Positions 34,845-43,316 of a stretch of DNA of 46,385 nt are shown here, piece by piece. Position numbers and translations under genes: made by a program. Each line of letters begins with the position of its first letter. The first letter of the stretch is position 1. Under the pieces are notes generated by a model. That model had not been told where the DNA came from and searched no databases. It was given only the letters and a program-made list of their open reading frames with translations. Source of the DNA: Alphaproteobacteria bacterium CG11_big_fil_rev_8_21_14_0_20_39_49 (lineage in GTDB: Bacteria; Pseudomonadota; Alphaproteobacteria; Rickettsiales; UBA6187); assembly GCA_002787635.1 (NCBI GenBank), contig PCXK01000016.1, positions 1 through 46,385 on the forward strand. Reading direction: 5' to 3'.

Positions 34845-35394
34845 CTTTTTTATCTTCCTCAATTATATTCTTTTGCAGAAACGGAACTTGGGTAATAACA
34901 AATATAAATGTAGCCCCCATAAGACCGAACACTTTAAAATTAACCCAGAATTCTTCGGTAAAATTTCGCCAAACTATTTCATTAGCAACGGCGAGTACAA
35001 GAAAAAATACCGCCCATCTTAAAGAAAATGTTTTCCATGCACTATCAGGCATTTGCATTGCACTTCCGAACATATATTTTAAAAGCCCTTTGCCTTTCAA
35101 TAATCCTGCAAACAATATCAATGCGAATACCACATTAACAACGGTAGGTTTTATTTTTATGAAAATCCCGTCTCCGCTAAGAACCGTCAATCCACCGAAA
35201 AACGCTACTATTGCAGCAGCTATAAGCGGCATCATCGGCACTTTCTTAAAAGCCATATACATAGCACCCACGCCTATCAGGGTCGCAATCACAAGCACTA
35301 TCGTAGCTAATATAAGGTCATCGAAGCCTTTATATATTGCAAAAAACAATATTAAAGGAGCGTACTCGGCAGCAGGTTTAATAATTTTTTTCAT
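34828..35394 (-). CDS. yciB: Septation protein A / YciB-IspZ family
   Basis: YciB is a five-helix inner-membrane protein linked to septation and envelope synthesis. The N-terminal signature KPAAEYAPLILFFAIYKG is present, followed by hydrophobic helices and the characteristic PTVVNVVFALILFAGLLKGK, then WAVFFLVLAVANEIVWRNF and FWVNFKVFGLMGATFIF. Start ATG 35394 (MKKIIKPAAEY) matches the family; a longer frame beginning at 35526 would include the cspA terminator and is rejected. Length from this start is 188 residues, typical. It is the first gene of the yciB, AsmA-like, EI24 operon. Confidence 0.93.
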   Translation of the reverse strand: MKKIIKPAAEYAPLILFFAIYKGFDDLILATIVLVIATLIGVGAMYMAFKKVPMMPLIAAAIVAFFGGLTVLSGDGIFIKIKPTVVNVVFALILFAGLLKGKGLLKYMFGSAMQMPDSAWKTFSLRWAVFFLVLAVANEIVWRNFTEEFWVNFKVFGLMGATFIFVITQVPFLQKNIIEEDKKDEGKT

Positions 35395-35463
35395 GGGGCA
35401 ATTTTTTTTAATATCAAATATCGGAACATAGATAGCATATAATAATAAGTTTGCAAACCCCAA

Positions 35464-35494
35464 CAAAAAAAGGCAGAGGTAAATTCCCCTGCCT
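35464..35494 (-). terminator. Intrinsic terminator of cspA
   Basis: A 9-bp stem with one mismatch (35471-35479 with 35486-35494, AGGCAGAGG/CCCCTGCCT) is followed on the minus strand by seven Ts (35470-35464). It lies 25 bases past the cspA stop. The Ts on its other side suggest it can also act on the plus strand. Confidence 0.85.
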
Positions 35495-35518
35495 TTTTGT
35501 TGAATGTTTTTTAACGTG

Positions 35519-35734
35519 TTATGCAACCTGCTCTAAAATAGATAAATTCGTCGCATATGTTTTGCCCTTGTTTGTCTCAAGGTCATAAGCGATTTTTTGC
35601 CCTTCGTCAAGACCGTTAAGACCGGCTTTTTCAATTGCACTGATATGCACGAACACATCATTTCCACCATCTGAAGGCTGGATAAAACCGAATCCTTTTG
35701 TTGCGTTAAACCATTTTACTGTACCTTTAGCCAT
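35519..35734 (-). CDS. cspA: Cold-shock protein CspA family
   Basis: A 71-residue single cold-shock domain. Both RNA-binding motifs are present: KGFGFIQPS (RNP-1) and DVFVHISAI (RNP-2), together with the opening [16 protein letters not shown]. It binds single-stranded RNA and DNA and acts as an RNA chaperone. A strong AAGGAGG lies 8 bases before the ATG. The leader is long, with a small GCTC-AAAA-GAGC hairpin (35772-35783) and a predicted promoter further up, as is usual for cold-shock mRNAs. It is followed by its own terminator. Confidence 0.96.
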   Translation of the reverse strand: MAKGTVKWFNATKGFGFIQPSDGGNDVFVHISAIEKAGLNGLDEGQKIAYDLETNKGKTYATNLSILEQVA

Positions 35735-35818
35735 GTAAAATTCCTCCTTAATGACTATAATTTATAAAATTGCTCAAAAGAGCGAGTAAGTCTTGTATTA
35801 ACCTTTATAAGAACCAAG

Positions 35819-35848
35819 ATTAAAGGACTGTTAAACCGCCCGCAACAA
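35819..35848 (-). promoter_or_regulatory. Possible promoter of cspA
   Basis: On the minus strand TTGTTG (35848-35843) and TTTAAT (35824-35819) are separated by 18 bases. A leader of roughly 75-80 bases would result, reasonable for a cold-shock mRNA. The match is modest. Confidence 0.3.
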
Positions 35849-35959
35849 ATAGTCTTAAAAATTAATTACTAAACAACTTCTTATATACGATAAACGTCTT
35901 ATACGAAAAGTAAAGTTTTTTTGTAAAAAATAGTAATTTAACAATAAAAAATAAAAAAA

Positions 35960-36708
35960 TTATTTATCTAAAAGAAAGAATAACCTGCAATTTTTACCCG
36001 TATCACTAAAAACAAACGCAACCGGTAGTGCCTGTGTTGCCGTTTTATCAGTGCAAGTTCCGGCAGGATTCCCGGACCCCCTTGCCACAAATAACTTTCC
36101 GGACCCCGGCAAACCGTCATCAATCTTATCTTCAATAGACTTCGATGCCGATACCTCTAAAAAACCTAGCCACGGACGATTTTCTGCATTTATTTGCGTT
36201 CCCAACGCAAGAACATTACCTTTATAAACTTGAAATAAATTATTAGAAGCCGTGTTCATATTGTTAGACCCTGCTACATTCGCAGAACCTGCAAATGTGG
36301 CATAAAACGTAACACGCCCGCCGTATGCAGAACCCGGAAGACCTTGCCCTATATCTAAACCAGCCCCCGTATAAGATCCTTTTATTAAACCCGCCCCAGA
36401 TAGATGCTGCCAAAAACGAACTCCCTCCGTTCCGGCATCGGCAATTTGTTTATCACCATTACCACTCGTACCTATACCATAATTTGATGCCCTATTAAAA
36501 TCACCCGGTAACGCATCATATTCAAGCCTAAAGGCATTCATTGCAACTTGATATTGCTTATAATCAGTTATTATGAGCGTACTTTGCTTTGATATATAAG
36601 CGTTTGACCACCAACCACACCCGCAACTATAAGCCCTATAATTACGATTACGATTGACAGCTCAATTAAGGTAAAACCTTTATCTACAAATAAAAATCTG
36701 GTTCTCAT
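35960..36708 (-). pseudogene. Type IV pilin/pseudopilin gene with a one-base frameshift
   Basis: From ATG 36708 the first 45 codons encode a perfect prepilin N-terminus: leader MRTRFLFVDKG, cleavage before FTLIELSIVIVIIGLIVAG, then QTLIYQSKVRS and a stop (TAA 36573-36571). In the next frame the protein continues as DYKQYQVAMNAFRLEYDALP, the standard pilin continuation, and runs to 35960 with a C-terminal domain containing Cys pairs (TCTDKT, NCRLFF). Adding one base near 36574 would restore KVRSIITDYKQYQ. So the gene is disrupted by a single-base deletion, unless it is a sequencing error or recoding site. The intact product would be about 250 residues. No secretion or pilus machinery is nearby. 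Confidence 0.82.
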
Positions 36709-36772
36709 ACAGTAAATATAATACTAACAAAAGATTAACAAACCATTAAAACCACAACCCAGAACATACTGC

Positions 36773-36801
36773 TTGCATACCGCAAATACTTATGTTATAA
36801 T
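36773..36801 (+). promoter_or_regulatory. Predicted promoter of the rimP-nusA-infB cluster
   Basis: TTGCAT (36773-36778) and a perfect TATAAT (36796-36801) are separated by 17 bases, starting transcription near 36808 and giving a leader of about 80 bases before rimP. Confidence 0.6.
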
Positions 36802-36832
36802 CCGTTCAAGATTTTAGGAGGTTTGTAAGAAT

Positions 36833-36860
36833 AAGGTGGGTCTAGCCCGCCTTTCTTTTT
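36833..36860 (+). terminator. Attenuator-like hairpin in the rimP leader
   Basis: GGTGGG (36835-36840) pairs with CCCGCC (36846-36851) around a TCTAG loop, extended by AA/TT, and is followed by TTTCTTTTT. This is the form of an intrinsic terminator, yet it lies between promoter and rimP, only 26 bases before the ATG. A free AGGAGG (36816-36821) precedes it without a gene of its own. Premature termination controlled by NusA or ribosomes is a reasonable inference. Confidence 0.6.
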
Positions 36861-36886
36861 ACGTAAAATACGGGTTTTAATAATAA

Positions 36887-37417
36887 ATGCAGGCAGAACT
36901 TACATTAGAAGGCAGGATTGCAACAGCTATAACACCGTCATTGAATGATCTGGGTTATGATTTAGTAAAAGTTATCATGATAGGTGATGACAACCGCAAA
37001 ATATTGCAGATTATGATAGAACGACTTGACGGCGTTGCTATCGGTATTGACGATTGCGAAAAATCCAGCCGCAGGATATCGGCTATATTAGATGTGGAAG
37101 AATCCGAATTGGGTAAATATAATCTGGAAGTAAGTTCACCCGGAATAGACAGACCCTTGGTAAAGTTAAAAGATTTTGAAAAATATATAGGCTATGAAGT
37201 TAAATTTGAGGTTATTGATAAGATTGATGACAAGCGTAAATTCAAAGGTGATATTAAAAAAGTGGAAGGCAATATAATAACTATAGATACGAACGTAGTG
37301 CCTATAAAAACACCTGAAACACCTCATGAATTTGAGGTTGATTTTAATAATATAAAAAACGCAAAGCTGGTTTTAAACGACAAGTTGCTGGCTATGCATA
37401 AAAAAAGTAATATTTAA
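36887..37417 (+). CDS. rimP: Ribosome maturation factor RimP
   Basis: RimP is required for maturation of the 30S ribosomal subunit. The N-terminal domain is recognised by TPSLNDLGYDLVKV and the segment ILQIMIERLDG...IGIDDCEKSSRRISAILD. The family signature YNLEVSSPGIDRPL (about residues 79-92) is intact, followed by the C-terminal SH3-like domain with VKFEV and FKGDIKKVEGN. It is 176 residues. It is the first gene of the nusA-infB cluster, 24 bases before nusA. The ribosome-binding site is weak. Confidence 0.95.
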   Translation: MQAELTLEGRIATAITPSLNDLGYDLVKVIMIGDDNRKILQIMIERLDGVAIGIDDCEKSSRRISAILDVEESELGKYNLEVSSPGIDRPLVKLKDFEKYIGYEVKFEVIDKIDDKRKFKGDIKKVEGNIITIDTNVVPIKTPETPHEFEVDFNNIKNAKLVLNDKLLAMHKKSNI

Positions 37418-37441
37418 GCGGTTAAATTAGAGGAAAGGACT

Positions 37442-39025
37442 ATGCTTACATCCAGCAATATAGGAAATACGGAAATTCTACAGGTTGCCGATGCGGTTGC
37501 CCGTGAGAAAAATATCGATAAAAACCTTGTATTAGATGCAATGGAAAATTCGGTGGCAATAGCTGCAAGGAAGAAATACGGTCATGACCGTACCATTAAA
37601 TCCGAGATTGACCGCAAAACAGGCGAAATAAGGTTATTCCGTGAATCTGAAATAGTCGCTGACGATTACGAGCCTGAGCTTCCCGAAGATATAGCCGAGG
37701 AAGATTTTGACAAAGAAGCTGCGATGGAAGGCAAAATGCGTCTTTCAGTAGCAAAGGAAAAGGACGAGACTCTTGAAGTAGGCTCTATATTAAGAGAGCC
37801 GTTGCCTCCGATTGATTTGGGTCGTGTTGCCGCACAGACTGCTAAACAGATAATCATGCAAAAGGTTCGTGACGCAGAAAGGGCAAGACAATATGAAGAT
37901 TTCAAAGAAAGAGCCGGAGAAATAATAAACGGCACGGTAAAACGTGTTGAATCGGGCAATATCATTGTTGATTTAGGTAATGCCGAGGCAATTATCTTGC
38001 GTAACGCTTCAATAAGAGGTGAAACTTTCAGGGTAAATGAAAGAATAAGGGCTTATGTAGAGAAAGTTTCTCAGGAGCGTAAAGGACCTCAGATATTCTT
38101 GTCACGTACCGCACCTGAATTCATGGCAAAACTATTCACTCAGGAAGTGCCTGAAATATATGACGGCATAATCGAGATAAAAGGAGTTGCAAGGGAACCG
38201 GGTTCAAGGGCTAAGATTGCGGTAAGCTCCAATGAATCATCAATTGATCCTGTAGGTTCATGCGTCGGTGTGCGTGGTGCTAGGGTTCAGGCAGTTATCA
38301 ACGAGCTTCAGGGCGAGAAGATAGACATTATACAATGGTCTGCCGATCCTGCTACATTCTTGGTTAATGCCCTTGCTCCTGCAGAAGTTGCAAAAGTAGT
38401 AATCGATGAAGACAATAACCGTATTGAAGCCGTTGTGCCTGATGACCAGTTAAGCCTTGCTATAGGAAGACGCGGTCAGAACGTTCGTCTGGCATCTGAG
38501 TTGGTCGGTTGGAACATTGACATAATGACCGAGGACGATGAATCCACAAGAAGAACTGATGAGTTCAACAAACTTTCCGAGATGTTCGTAAACGCACTTA
38601 ACATCGATGAAATAATGGCACATCTGATAGTTACCGAAGGCTTTGAAACCGTTGAAGAAGTTGCAATGGTAGCTGTTTCGGAGATATCGGCAATCGAAGG
38701 CTTTGATGACGATATAGCAGAGCAGCTTCAGGCACGTGCGCATGAATATCTGGAACAAAAACAGGCTGATAGTAAAGACACCCTTAAAAAGCTAAAAGTT
38801 TCTAAAGAACTTCAGGCAATAGAAGGATTGGGCAGTGAGGTTCTTATCAAACTTGGTGAAAACGGCATAAAATCACTTGATGATTTCGCCGACCTTTCAC
38901 ATGATGAATTTATTGAGATAATCCCTGATTCGGAATTATCCGATGATACTATAAACAGCCTTATCATGACCGCCCGTGAAAAAGCCGGTTGGTTTGCAGA
39001 AGATGAAAAGACTAAGGAGGCTTAA
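37442..39025 (+). CDS. nusA: Transcription termination/antitermination factor NusA
   Basis: NusA binds RNA polymerase and nascent RNA, controlling pausing, termination and antitermination. The N-terminal RNAP-binding domain (AREKNIDKNLVLDAMENSV), the S1 domain (INGTVKRVESGNIIVDLGNAEAI region), KH1 (about residues 230-280, with PGSRAKIAVSS) and KH2 (DQLSLAIGRRGQNVRLASEL) are in order. Two C-terminal helix-hairpin-helix acidic repeats follow (about 390-435 and 455-515), as in many proteobacteria. It is 527 residues with a GAGGAAAGG ribosome-binding site. No ylxR gene follows it. Confidence 0.96.
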   Translation: MLTSSNIGNTEILQVADAVAREKNIDKNLVLDAMENSVAIAARKKYGHDRTIKSEIDRKTGEIRLFRESEIVADDYEPELPEDIAEEDFDKEAAMEGKMRLSVAKEKDETLEVGSILREPLPPIDLGRVAAQTAKQIIMQKVRDAERARQYEDFKERAGEIINGTVKRVESGNIIVDLGNAEAIILRNASIRGETFRVNERIRAYVEKVSQERKGPQIFLSRTAPEFMAKLFTQEVPEIYDGIIEIKGVAREPGSRAKIAVSSNESSIDPVGSCVGVRGARVQAVINELQGEKIDIIQWSADPATFLVNALAPAEVAKVVIDEDNNRIEAVVPDDQLSLAIGRRGQNVRLASELVGWNIDIMTEDDESTRRTDEFNKLSEMFVNALNIDEIMAHLIVTEGFETVEEVAMVAVSEISAIEGFDDDIAEQLQARAHEYLEQKQADSKDTLKKLKVSKELQAIEGLGSEVLIKLGENGIKSLDDFADLSHDEFIEIIPDSELSDDTINSLIMTAREKAGWFAEDEKTKEA

Positions 39026-39027
39026 AA

Positions 39028-39137
39028 AAAATAACATTGAAATGTTATTTTAATATAATAGCGTATCACAACAATAATTAACGAAAAATTAGTGAAATAG
39101 TATTTATATTAATGAACAAAAATGATATAAATACTAT
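39028..39137 (+). promoter_or_regulatory. Two AT-rich hairpins between nusA and infB
   Basis: The first has a 10-bp stem (39028-39037 with 39042-39051, TGAA loop) just after the nusA stop, ending in Ts, and could be a weak terminator. The second is a perfect 13-bp inverted repeat (39097-39109 with 39125-39137, ATAGTATTTATAT and its complement) 26 bases before the infB ATG. It may be a leader structure or an operator. The 137-base gap holds no gene; ylxR, often found here, is absent. Confidence 0.45.
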
Positions 39138-39162
39138 AAACTTACAAGAAGTAATTTAAAAA

Positions 39163-41658
39163 ATGACAGAAAAAACAGACAATACCAATAAAAAATCAAC
39201 CCTTACGCTTAGCTCATCGAAACTAAAGCTTGGGGACATAAAAGGCGGACACGTATCGCAAAGCCTTTCACACGGTCGTGCGAAAAGCGTACAGGTTGAA
39301 GTGCGTAAGAAGCGTCGTTTTGCGTCGACTTTATCTAACGAAAACACCGTTAACACAGCCGGTAGCGGTGACGTGCGGGGTAATGACGGTCTAACCGACA
39401 GCGAAAGGGAAAAAAGGCTGAAAGTATTACAGCAGGCTTCCGACTATGAAAAAGAAAAAAATGAAAAAGAAGCCGAGCAGTCACGCATAGCTCAAGAACG
39501 TGCTGAAGAAAAAGCTAGAAAAGAGCAGGAAGATGCGGAAGCTGCCGCAAAATTAGCCGAGGAAATGAGGCAAAAACGTGAAGAAAAGAAGGCGGCAGAA
39601 AGCCCGTCTTCAGAAGCTAACGCAGTTTCGGAAAATGATTCGGTAAAACCGATAAAAAGTAATGAAAAATTATCTTTAACGGTAAAGGATAAGTCTAAAA
39701 AAGACAGGGAAAACGAGAAAGAAGAACGCAAGCCTTCACGCACGAGCGAGGCAAAACGCCGCTCGGGGAAACTAACTATTGCACAGGCACTAAGCAATAA
39801 CGGTGAAGAACGTATGCGAAGCCTTGCATCGGTAAGAAGAGCGCGTGAAAAAGCCAGAAAGGCATCTGAATCCGACAACGGTTCTAAAGAAAAACAGACA
39901 CGTGAAGTTACGATACCTGAAATTATCACCGTGCAGGAATTAGCGAACAGAATGGCGGAAAGAGCTGTTGACGTAACAAAATCGCTTATGAAAATGGGCA
40001 TGATGGTAACGGCAAACCAGACTATTGACGCTGACACGGCAGAGTTGGTTGTTGAGGAATTCGGTCACAGAACAAAACGTGTAACCGATGCCGATGTAGA
40101 GGATATCCTGAAAGATGAAGGTGTAGATAATAATGACAACCTCATACATAAAGCACCTGTAGTAACGTTCATGGGTCACGTTGACCACGGCAAAACCTCA
40201 CTTTTGGATAAGATAAGGGAAGCTAAAGTAGCATCAGGTGAAGCCGGAGGCATAACCCAGCATATCGGAGCATATCAGGTTGAAGTCGATAAAGAACACA
40301 AGATAACCTTCCTTGATACTCCGGGTCACGAAGCATTTACGGCTATGCGTCAGCGTGGAGCTAACGCCACCGATATAGTGGTACTTGTAGTGGCTGCCGA
40401 TGACGGTATCATGGCTCAGACAGTTGAGGCTATAAACCACGCTAAGGCGGCTGAAGTTCCTATAATCATAGCTATAAACAAGATTGACAAACCTGAAGCT
40501 GACGCTAACAGGGTAAGGACTTCTCTTTTAGAGCATGAACTTGTTACAGAGGATATGGGCGGTGACGTTCTGGCAGTAGAAGTATCTGCAAAAACTGGGC
40601 AAAACCTTGACAAACTCCTTGAAACTATCCTTATTCAGGCTGAAATGCTGGAACTTAGGGCAAACCCTAACAGAAAAGCATCGGGTATAGTGGTTGAGGC
40701 AAGAGTCGATAAGAACAAGGGTGTAGTATCTACCCTGCTTGTTCAAAAAGGTACGTTAAAAGTAGGTGATATTGTAATAGTCGGTGAAGCGGTAGGTAAG
40801 GTGCGTGCAATGAAGAGTGCCGAGGGACGTGTGTTGAGCAAAGCACTGCCGTCGGTTCCGGTCGAAATAATGGGGCTTGATCAGGCACCTGAAGCCGGTG
40901 TTGAGTTCCACGTAGTAGATAGCGAGAAACAGGCACGTGAGATTAAGGAATACAGACAAAAACTCAGCCGTGACCTTAAAGCCGCCACACAGAAAAAGAA
41001 AGGTACTCTGGAAGATTTATTCTTGCAGGCAAAAGACGGCGGTAAAAAACAACTTCCCATTATTATTAAGGGTGACGTACAAGGTTCGGTGGAAGCCATC
41101 TTAGGAAGCCTTGACAAACTGGAAACTACTGAAGTTGCGGTTAAAGCACTACATACGGCAGCAGGAGCTATATCAACATCGGATATTGCTTTGGCAAAAG
41201 CATCGCATGCAATAATATTAGCATTTAACGTGCGTGCCGACGGTGCGGCTAAAGAGCTTGCCCAAAAAGAAGGAGCCGACATACGTTATTACTCGATAAT
41301 CTATGACCTGATAGATGATATAAAAGCGATGTTGGGTGGTATGCTTGATCCGCATATTCGTGAGCAATATCTCGGTAATGCCGAAATACGTGAAGTATTT
41401 AATATGAGTAAACACGGAAAGGTGGCAGGCTGTTATGTAACCGACGGCAATATAAAACGCGGATCCGGAGTAAGGCTACTGCGTGATAACGTTGTAATAC
41501 ATGAAGGTAAATTAAAAACTCTAAAACGATTCAAAGACGATGTGAAGGAAGTGGGTACTAACTTTGAGTGCGGAATGGCATTTGAAAATTATGAAGATTT
41601 GAAAGTTGGTGATGTAATCGAAGCATTTGAGCTTATAGAAGAACAGAGGACGTTATAA
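39163..41658 (+). CDS. infB: Translation initiation factor IF-2
   Basis: IF-2 is the GTPase that brings initiator tRNA to the 30S subunit. A long, highly charged N-terminal region (about residues 60-260, rich in Lys, Glu and Arg) precedes the conserved core. The G domain has [11 protein letters not shown] (G1), DTPGHEAF (G3) and NKIDKPEAD (G4). Domains II, III ([20 protein letters not shown]) and the C-terminal initiator-tRNA-binding domain follow. The total of 831 residues is normal for an alphaproteobacterium. It ends one base before rbfA. The start lacks a strong ribosome-binding site. Confidence 0.97.
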   Translation: MTEKTDNTNKKSTLTLSSSKLKLGDIKGGHVSQSLSHGRAKSVQVEVRKKRRFASTLSNENTVNTAGSGDVRGNDGLTDSEREKRLKVLQQASDYEKEKNEKEAEQSRIAQERAEEKARKEQEDAEAAAKLAEEMRQKREEKKAAESPSSEANAVSENDSVKPIKSNEKLSLTVKDKSKKDRENEKEERKPSRTSEAKRRSGKLTIAQALSNNGEERMRSLASVRRAREKARKASESDNGSKEKQTREVTIPEIITVQELANRMAERAVDVTKSLMKMGMMVTANQTIDADTAELVVEEFGHRTKRVTDADVEDILKDEGVDNNDNLIHKAPVVTFMGHVDHGKTSLLDKIREAKVASGEAGGITQHIGAYQVEVDKEHKITFLDTPGHEAFTAMRQRGANATDIVVLVVAADDGIMAQTVEAINHAKAAEVPIIIAINKIDKPEADANRVRTSLLEHELVTEDMGGDVLAVEVSAKTGQNLDKLLETILIQAEMLELRANPNRKASGIVVEARVDKNKGVVSTLLVQKGTLKVGDIVIVGEAVGKVRAMKSAEGRVLSKALPSVPVEIMGLDQAPEAGVEFHVVDSEKQAREIKEYRQKLSRDLKAATQKKKGTLEDLFLQAKDGGKKQLPIIIKGDVQGSVEAILGSLDKLETTEVAVKALHTAAGAISTSDIALAKASHAIILAFNVRADGAAKELAQKEGADIRYYSIIYDLIDDIKAMLGGMLDPHIREQYLGNAEIREVFNMSKHGKVAGCYVTDGNIKRGSGVRLLRDNVVIHEGKLKTLKRFKDDVKEVGTNFECGMAFENYEDLKVGDVIEAFELIEEQRTL

Positions 41659-41659
41659 A

Positions 41660-42046
41660 ATGGCTAAAGCTGATTTTAACAAGATGCCCAGCCAACGTCA
41701 GTTGAGGGTAGGTGAAGAGATAAGGCATGCATTATCAAGCATATTTATGCAAGGTACTATTTACGAGCCTGAATTAGTAGGGGTTTCTATAACGGTACCG
41801 GAGGTAAGGGTTAGCCCCGACCTTAGGAACGCTACGGCATTTGTTTTCCCTCTGGCTGGCAAGGCTCCCGAAGGTTTTATCGAAGCACTTAACCGCATAT
41901 CACCGCAAATAACCCATCAGGTTCTAAAAAGGGCTAAACTCCGTTTTGCCCCTAAGATATTTTTCAAAATAGATGACAGTTTTGAAAATGCAGATAATAT
42001 AGAGAACATTATCTCTAAGGTAAAAAGTGAAGAAAACGTATTATAA
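41660..42046 (+). CDS. rbfA: Ribosome-binding factor A
   Basis: RbfA is a KH-type protein for late maturation of 16S rRNA, important in cold adaptation. The opening SQRQLRVGEEIRHALSSIF, the central VSITVPEVRVSPDLRNATAFV and the LKRAKLRFAPKIFFKIDDSF block are characteristic. It is 128 residues, complete. It begins one base after the infB stop (translational coupling) and is followed by a palindromic repeat. Confidence 0.95.
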   Translation: MAKADFNKMPSQRQLRVGEEIRHALSSIFMQGTIYEPELVGVSITVPEVRVSPDLRNATAFVFPLAGKAPEGFIEALNRISPQITHQVLKRAKLRFAPKIFFKIDDSFENADNIENIISKVKSEENVL

Positions 42047-42070
42047 AAATCGCACTGAAGTCTTTAGTTT

Positions 42071-42143
42071 TTTGTCATGCTGAACTTGTTTCAGCATCTC
42101 TAGCATTACAAAGTAGATGCTGAAACAAGTTCAGCATGACAAA
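42071..42143. repeat. Perfect palindromic repeat, CTGAAACAAGTTCAG family
   Basis: Two 29-base arms (42071-42099 and 42115-42143) are perfect inverted repeats around a 15-base spacer. Each arm itself folds as an 8-bp hairpin ATGCTGAA/TTCAGCAT with a 5-base loop. This is the best-preserved copy; related copies are at 19349-19417 and 3280-3332. It lies between rbfA and truB. Confidence 0.85.
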
Positions 42144-42216
42144 TTATGTGTTTATTAAACGCTCCAGAATTTTCCTAAATTTCTTCCCTAGAATTACACG
42201 ATAACTAAAGTATAGT

Positions 42217-43104
42217 ATGAACAAAAAACAACGCAATAACATCAATGGCTGGCTTAACATAAACAAACCGGCAGGGGTTACGTCCACAAAAGTCGTTGCC
42301 ATATTAAAACGCTATTATAACGCCAAAAAAGTCGGACATGCAGGCACGCTTGACCCCCTTGCCGAAGGTGTTCTGCCGATTGCTTTTGGCGAAGCCACCA
42401 AAACCATAAATTACATGATGGACGCAAAAAAAGAGTATGAATTCACCGTAAAATGGGGCGAAGCAACATCTACAGGCGATGCAGAAGGAGAGATAATCCA
42501 AACGTCTGAAATTATCCCTACCCAGCAGGAAATTCAAACCACCCTCCCCTTTTTCATCGGAGAGATAGAACAGACACCTCCTGCATTTTCAGCTATAAAA
42601 ATTGACGGCAAAAGAGCTTACGATCTGGCACGTCAGGGCAAAGAGGTTAAGATAAAATCACGCAAAGTTTGCATATATAATCTGGAATATCTGGGAGCCG
42701 ACACCTTCCGCACAAAATGCTCAAAAGGCACTTATATACGCTCTTTGGCAATTGATTTAGCCCGAAAGCTTGGCACGCAAGGTCATGTAACAATGTTAAA
42801 GCGTACCAAAGTTGGGAATTTTTGTATAAAAAGTGCGATTTTGCTGGATATGTTCGACAATAAGGTGTATAAGGACGGCTCTGAGGAACTGCTTTTACCT
42901 GTAGAACAAGTGCTAGACGACATCCCTGTACTTGATATTACTAACGAAGAAGCAGCGTCCCTGAGGCAAGGGAAAACTATTAGTTTTGAACCGAGTGGGT
43001 TGACACAAGGTGATATTACCGCAGTCAAATCAAACGGAAAACTGATAGCCCTTTGTGAAGTCGGGAACGCAATTATAAAGCCTTCCCGTGTTTTTAATTT
43101 ATGA
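42217..43104 (+). CDS. truB: tRNA pseudouridine-55 synthase TruB
   Basis: TruB makes pseudouridine 55 in the T-loop of tRNAs. The catalytic Asp46 is in GHAGTLDPLAEGVLP. The motifs NINKPAGVTS at the start, YEFTVKWGEATSTGDAEG, QTPPAFSAIKIDGKRAYDLAR and CSKGTYIRSLAIDLARKLG are all present. The C-terminal PUA-like domain (about 230-295) is intact. It is 295 residues. It precedes rpsO with a large multi-hairpin element between them. Confidence 0.96.
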   Translation: MNKKQRNNINGWLNINKPAGVTSTKVVAILKRYYNAKKVGHAGTLDPLAEGVLPIAFGEATKTINYMMDAKKEYEFTVKWGEATSTGDAEGEIIQTSEIIPTQQEIQTTLPFFIGEIEQTPPAFSAIKIDGKRAYDLARQGKEVKIKSRKVCIYNLEYLGADTFRTKCSKGTYIRSLAIDLARKLGTQGHVTMLKRTKVGNFCIKSAILLDMFDNKVYKDGSEELLLPVEQVLDDIPVLDITNEEAASLRQGKTISFEPSGLTQGDITAVKSNGKLIALCEVGNAIIKPSRVFNL

Positions 43105-43117
43105 CATACTAATTTAT

Positions 43118-43271
43118 GTCATTCCACGGATTTGTTTAGTAAAACAAATCATAGTGGAATCCACGTTCTAAAAGTTTAGGAAAACTTTTAGAATATTGAA
43201 AAAGTTTACTAACTTTTTCAAATTGGATCCCATAGTAAAAAATTTTCCTAAATTTTTTACTATGGGATGAC
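43118..43271. repeat. Four-hairpin GTCAT...ATGAC element (copy A)
   Basis: The 154-base element consists of four successive hairpins: 43121-43160 (inner stem 43129-43137 with 43142-43150, loop AGTA), 43166-43193 (12 bp, loop AGGA), 43196-43221 (11 bp, loop TACT) and 43227-43268 (19 bp perfect, loop TCCT). Its ends are GTCAT and ATGAC. It codes for nothing. A second copy starts at 46292. It lies between truB and rpsO and would be part of any readthrough transcript. Confidence 0.8.
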
Positions 43272-43316
43272 AAATTATTAAGTCTGATAACTGTTAATTA
43301 ATAATGGAGAGAAAAG

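Noticed and set aside
35395-35526. Upstream extension of yciB
   Set aside because: It would run through the cspA terminator and overlap the cspA end; the family N-terminus begins at ATG 35394.
35735-35959. Riboswitch upstream of cspA
   Set aside because: Only a 4-bp hairpin and AT-rich sequence are visible; a cold-shock leader is expected, but no known riboswitch fold can be recognised.
36560-36600. Programmed ribosomal frameshift in the pilin gene
   Set aside because: No slippery heptamer or downstream structure was seen, and two stop codons follow directly in the first frame. A plain one-base deletion explains it better.
39492-40037. Long minus-strand reading frame inside infB (181 codons)
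   Set aside because: It is the complement of the charged infB N-terminal region, Ser/Ala/Phe-rich in the manner of antisense shadows, with no ribosome-binding site or family match. The same holds for antisense frames in clpX, lon, tig, the histidine kinase and pnp.
43118-43271. Hairpin-rich element as a CRISPR array
   Set aside because: The units are four different hairpins, not identical direct repeats with unique spacers, and no cas genes are present.
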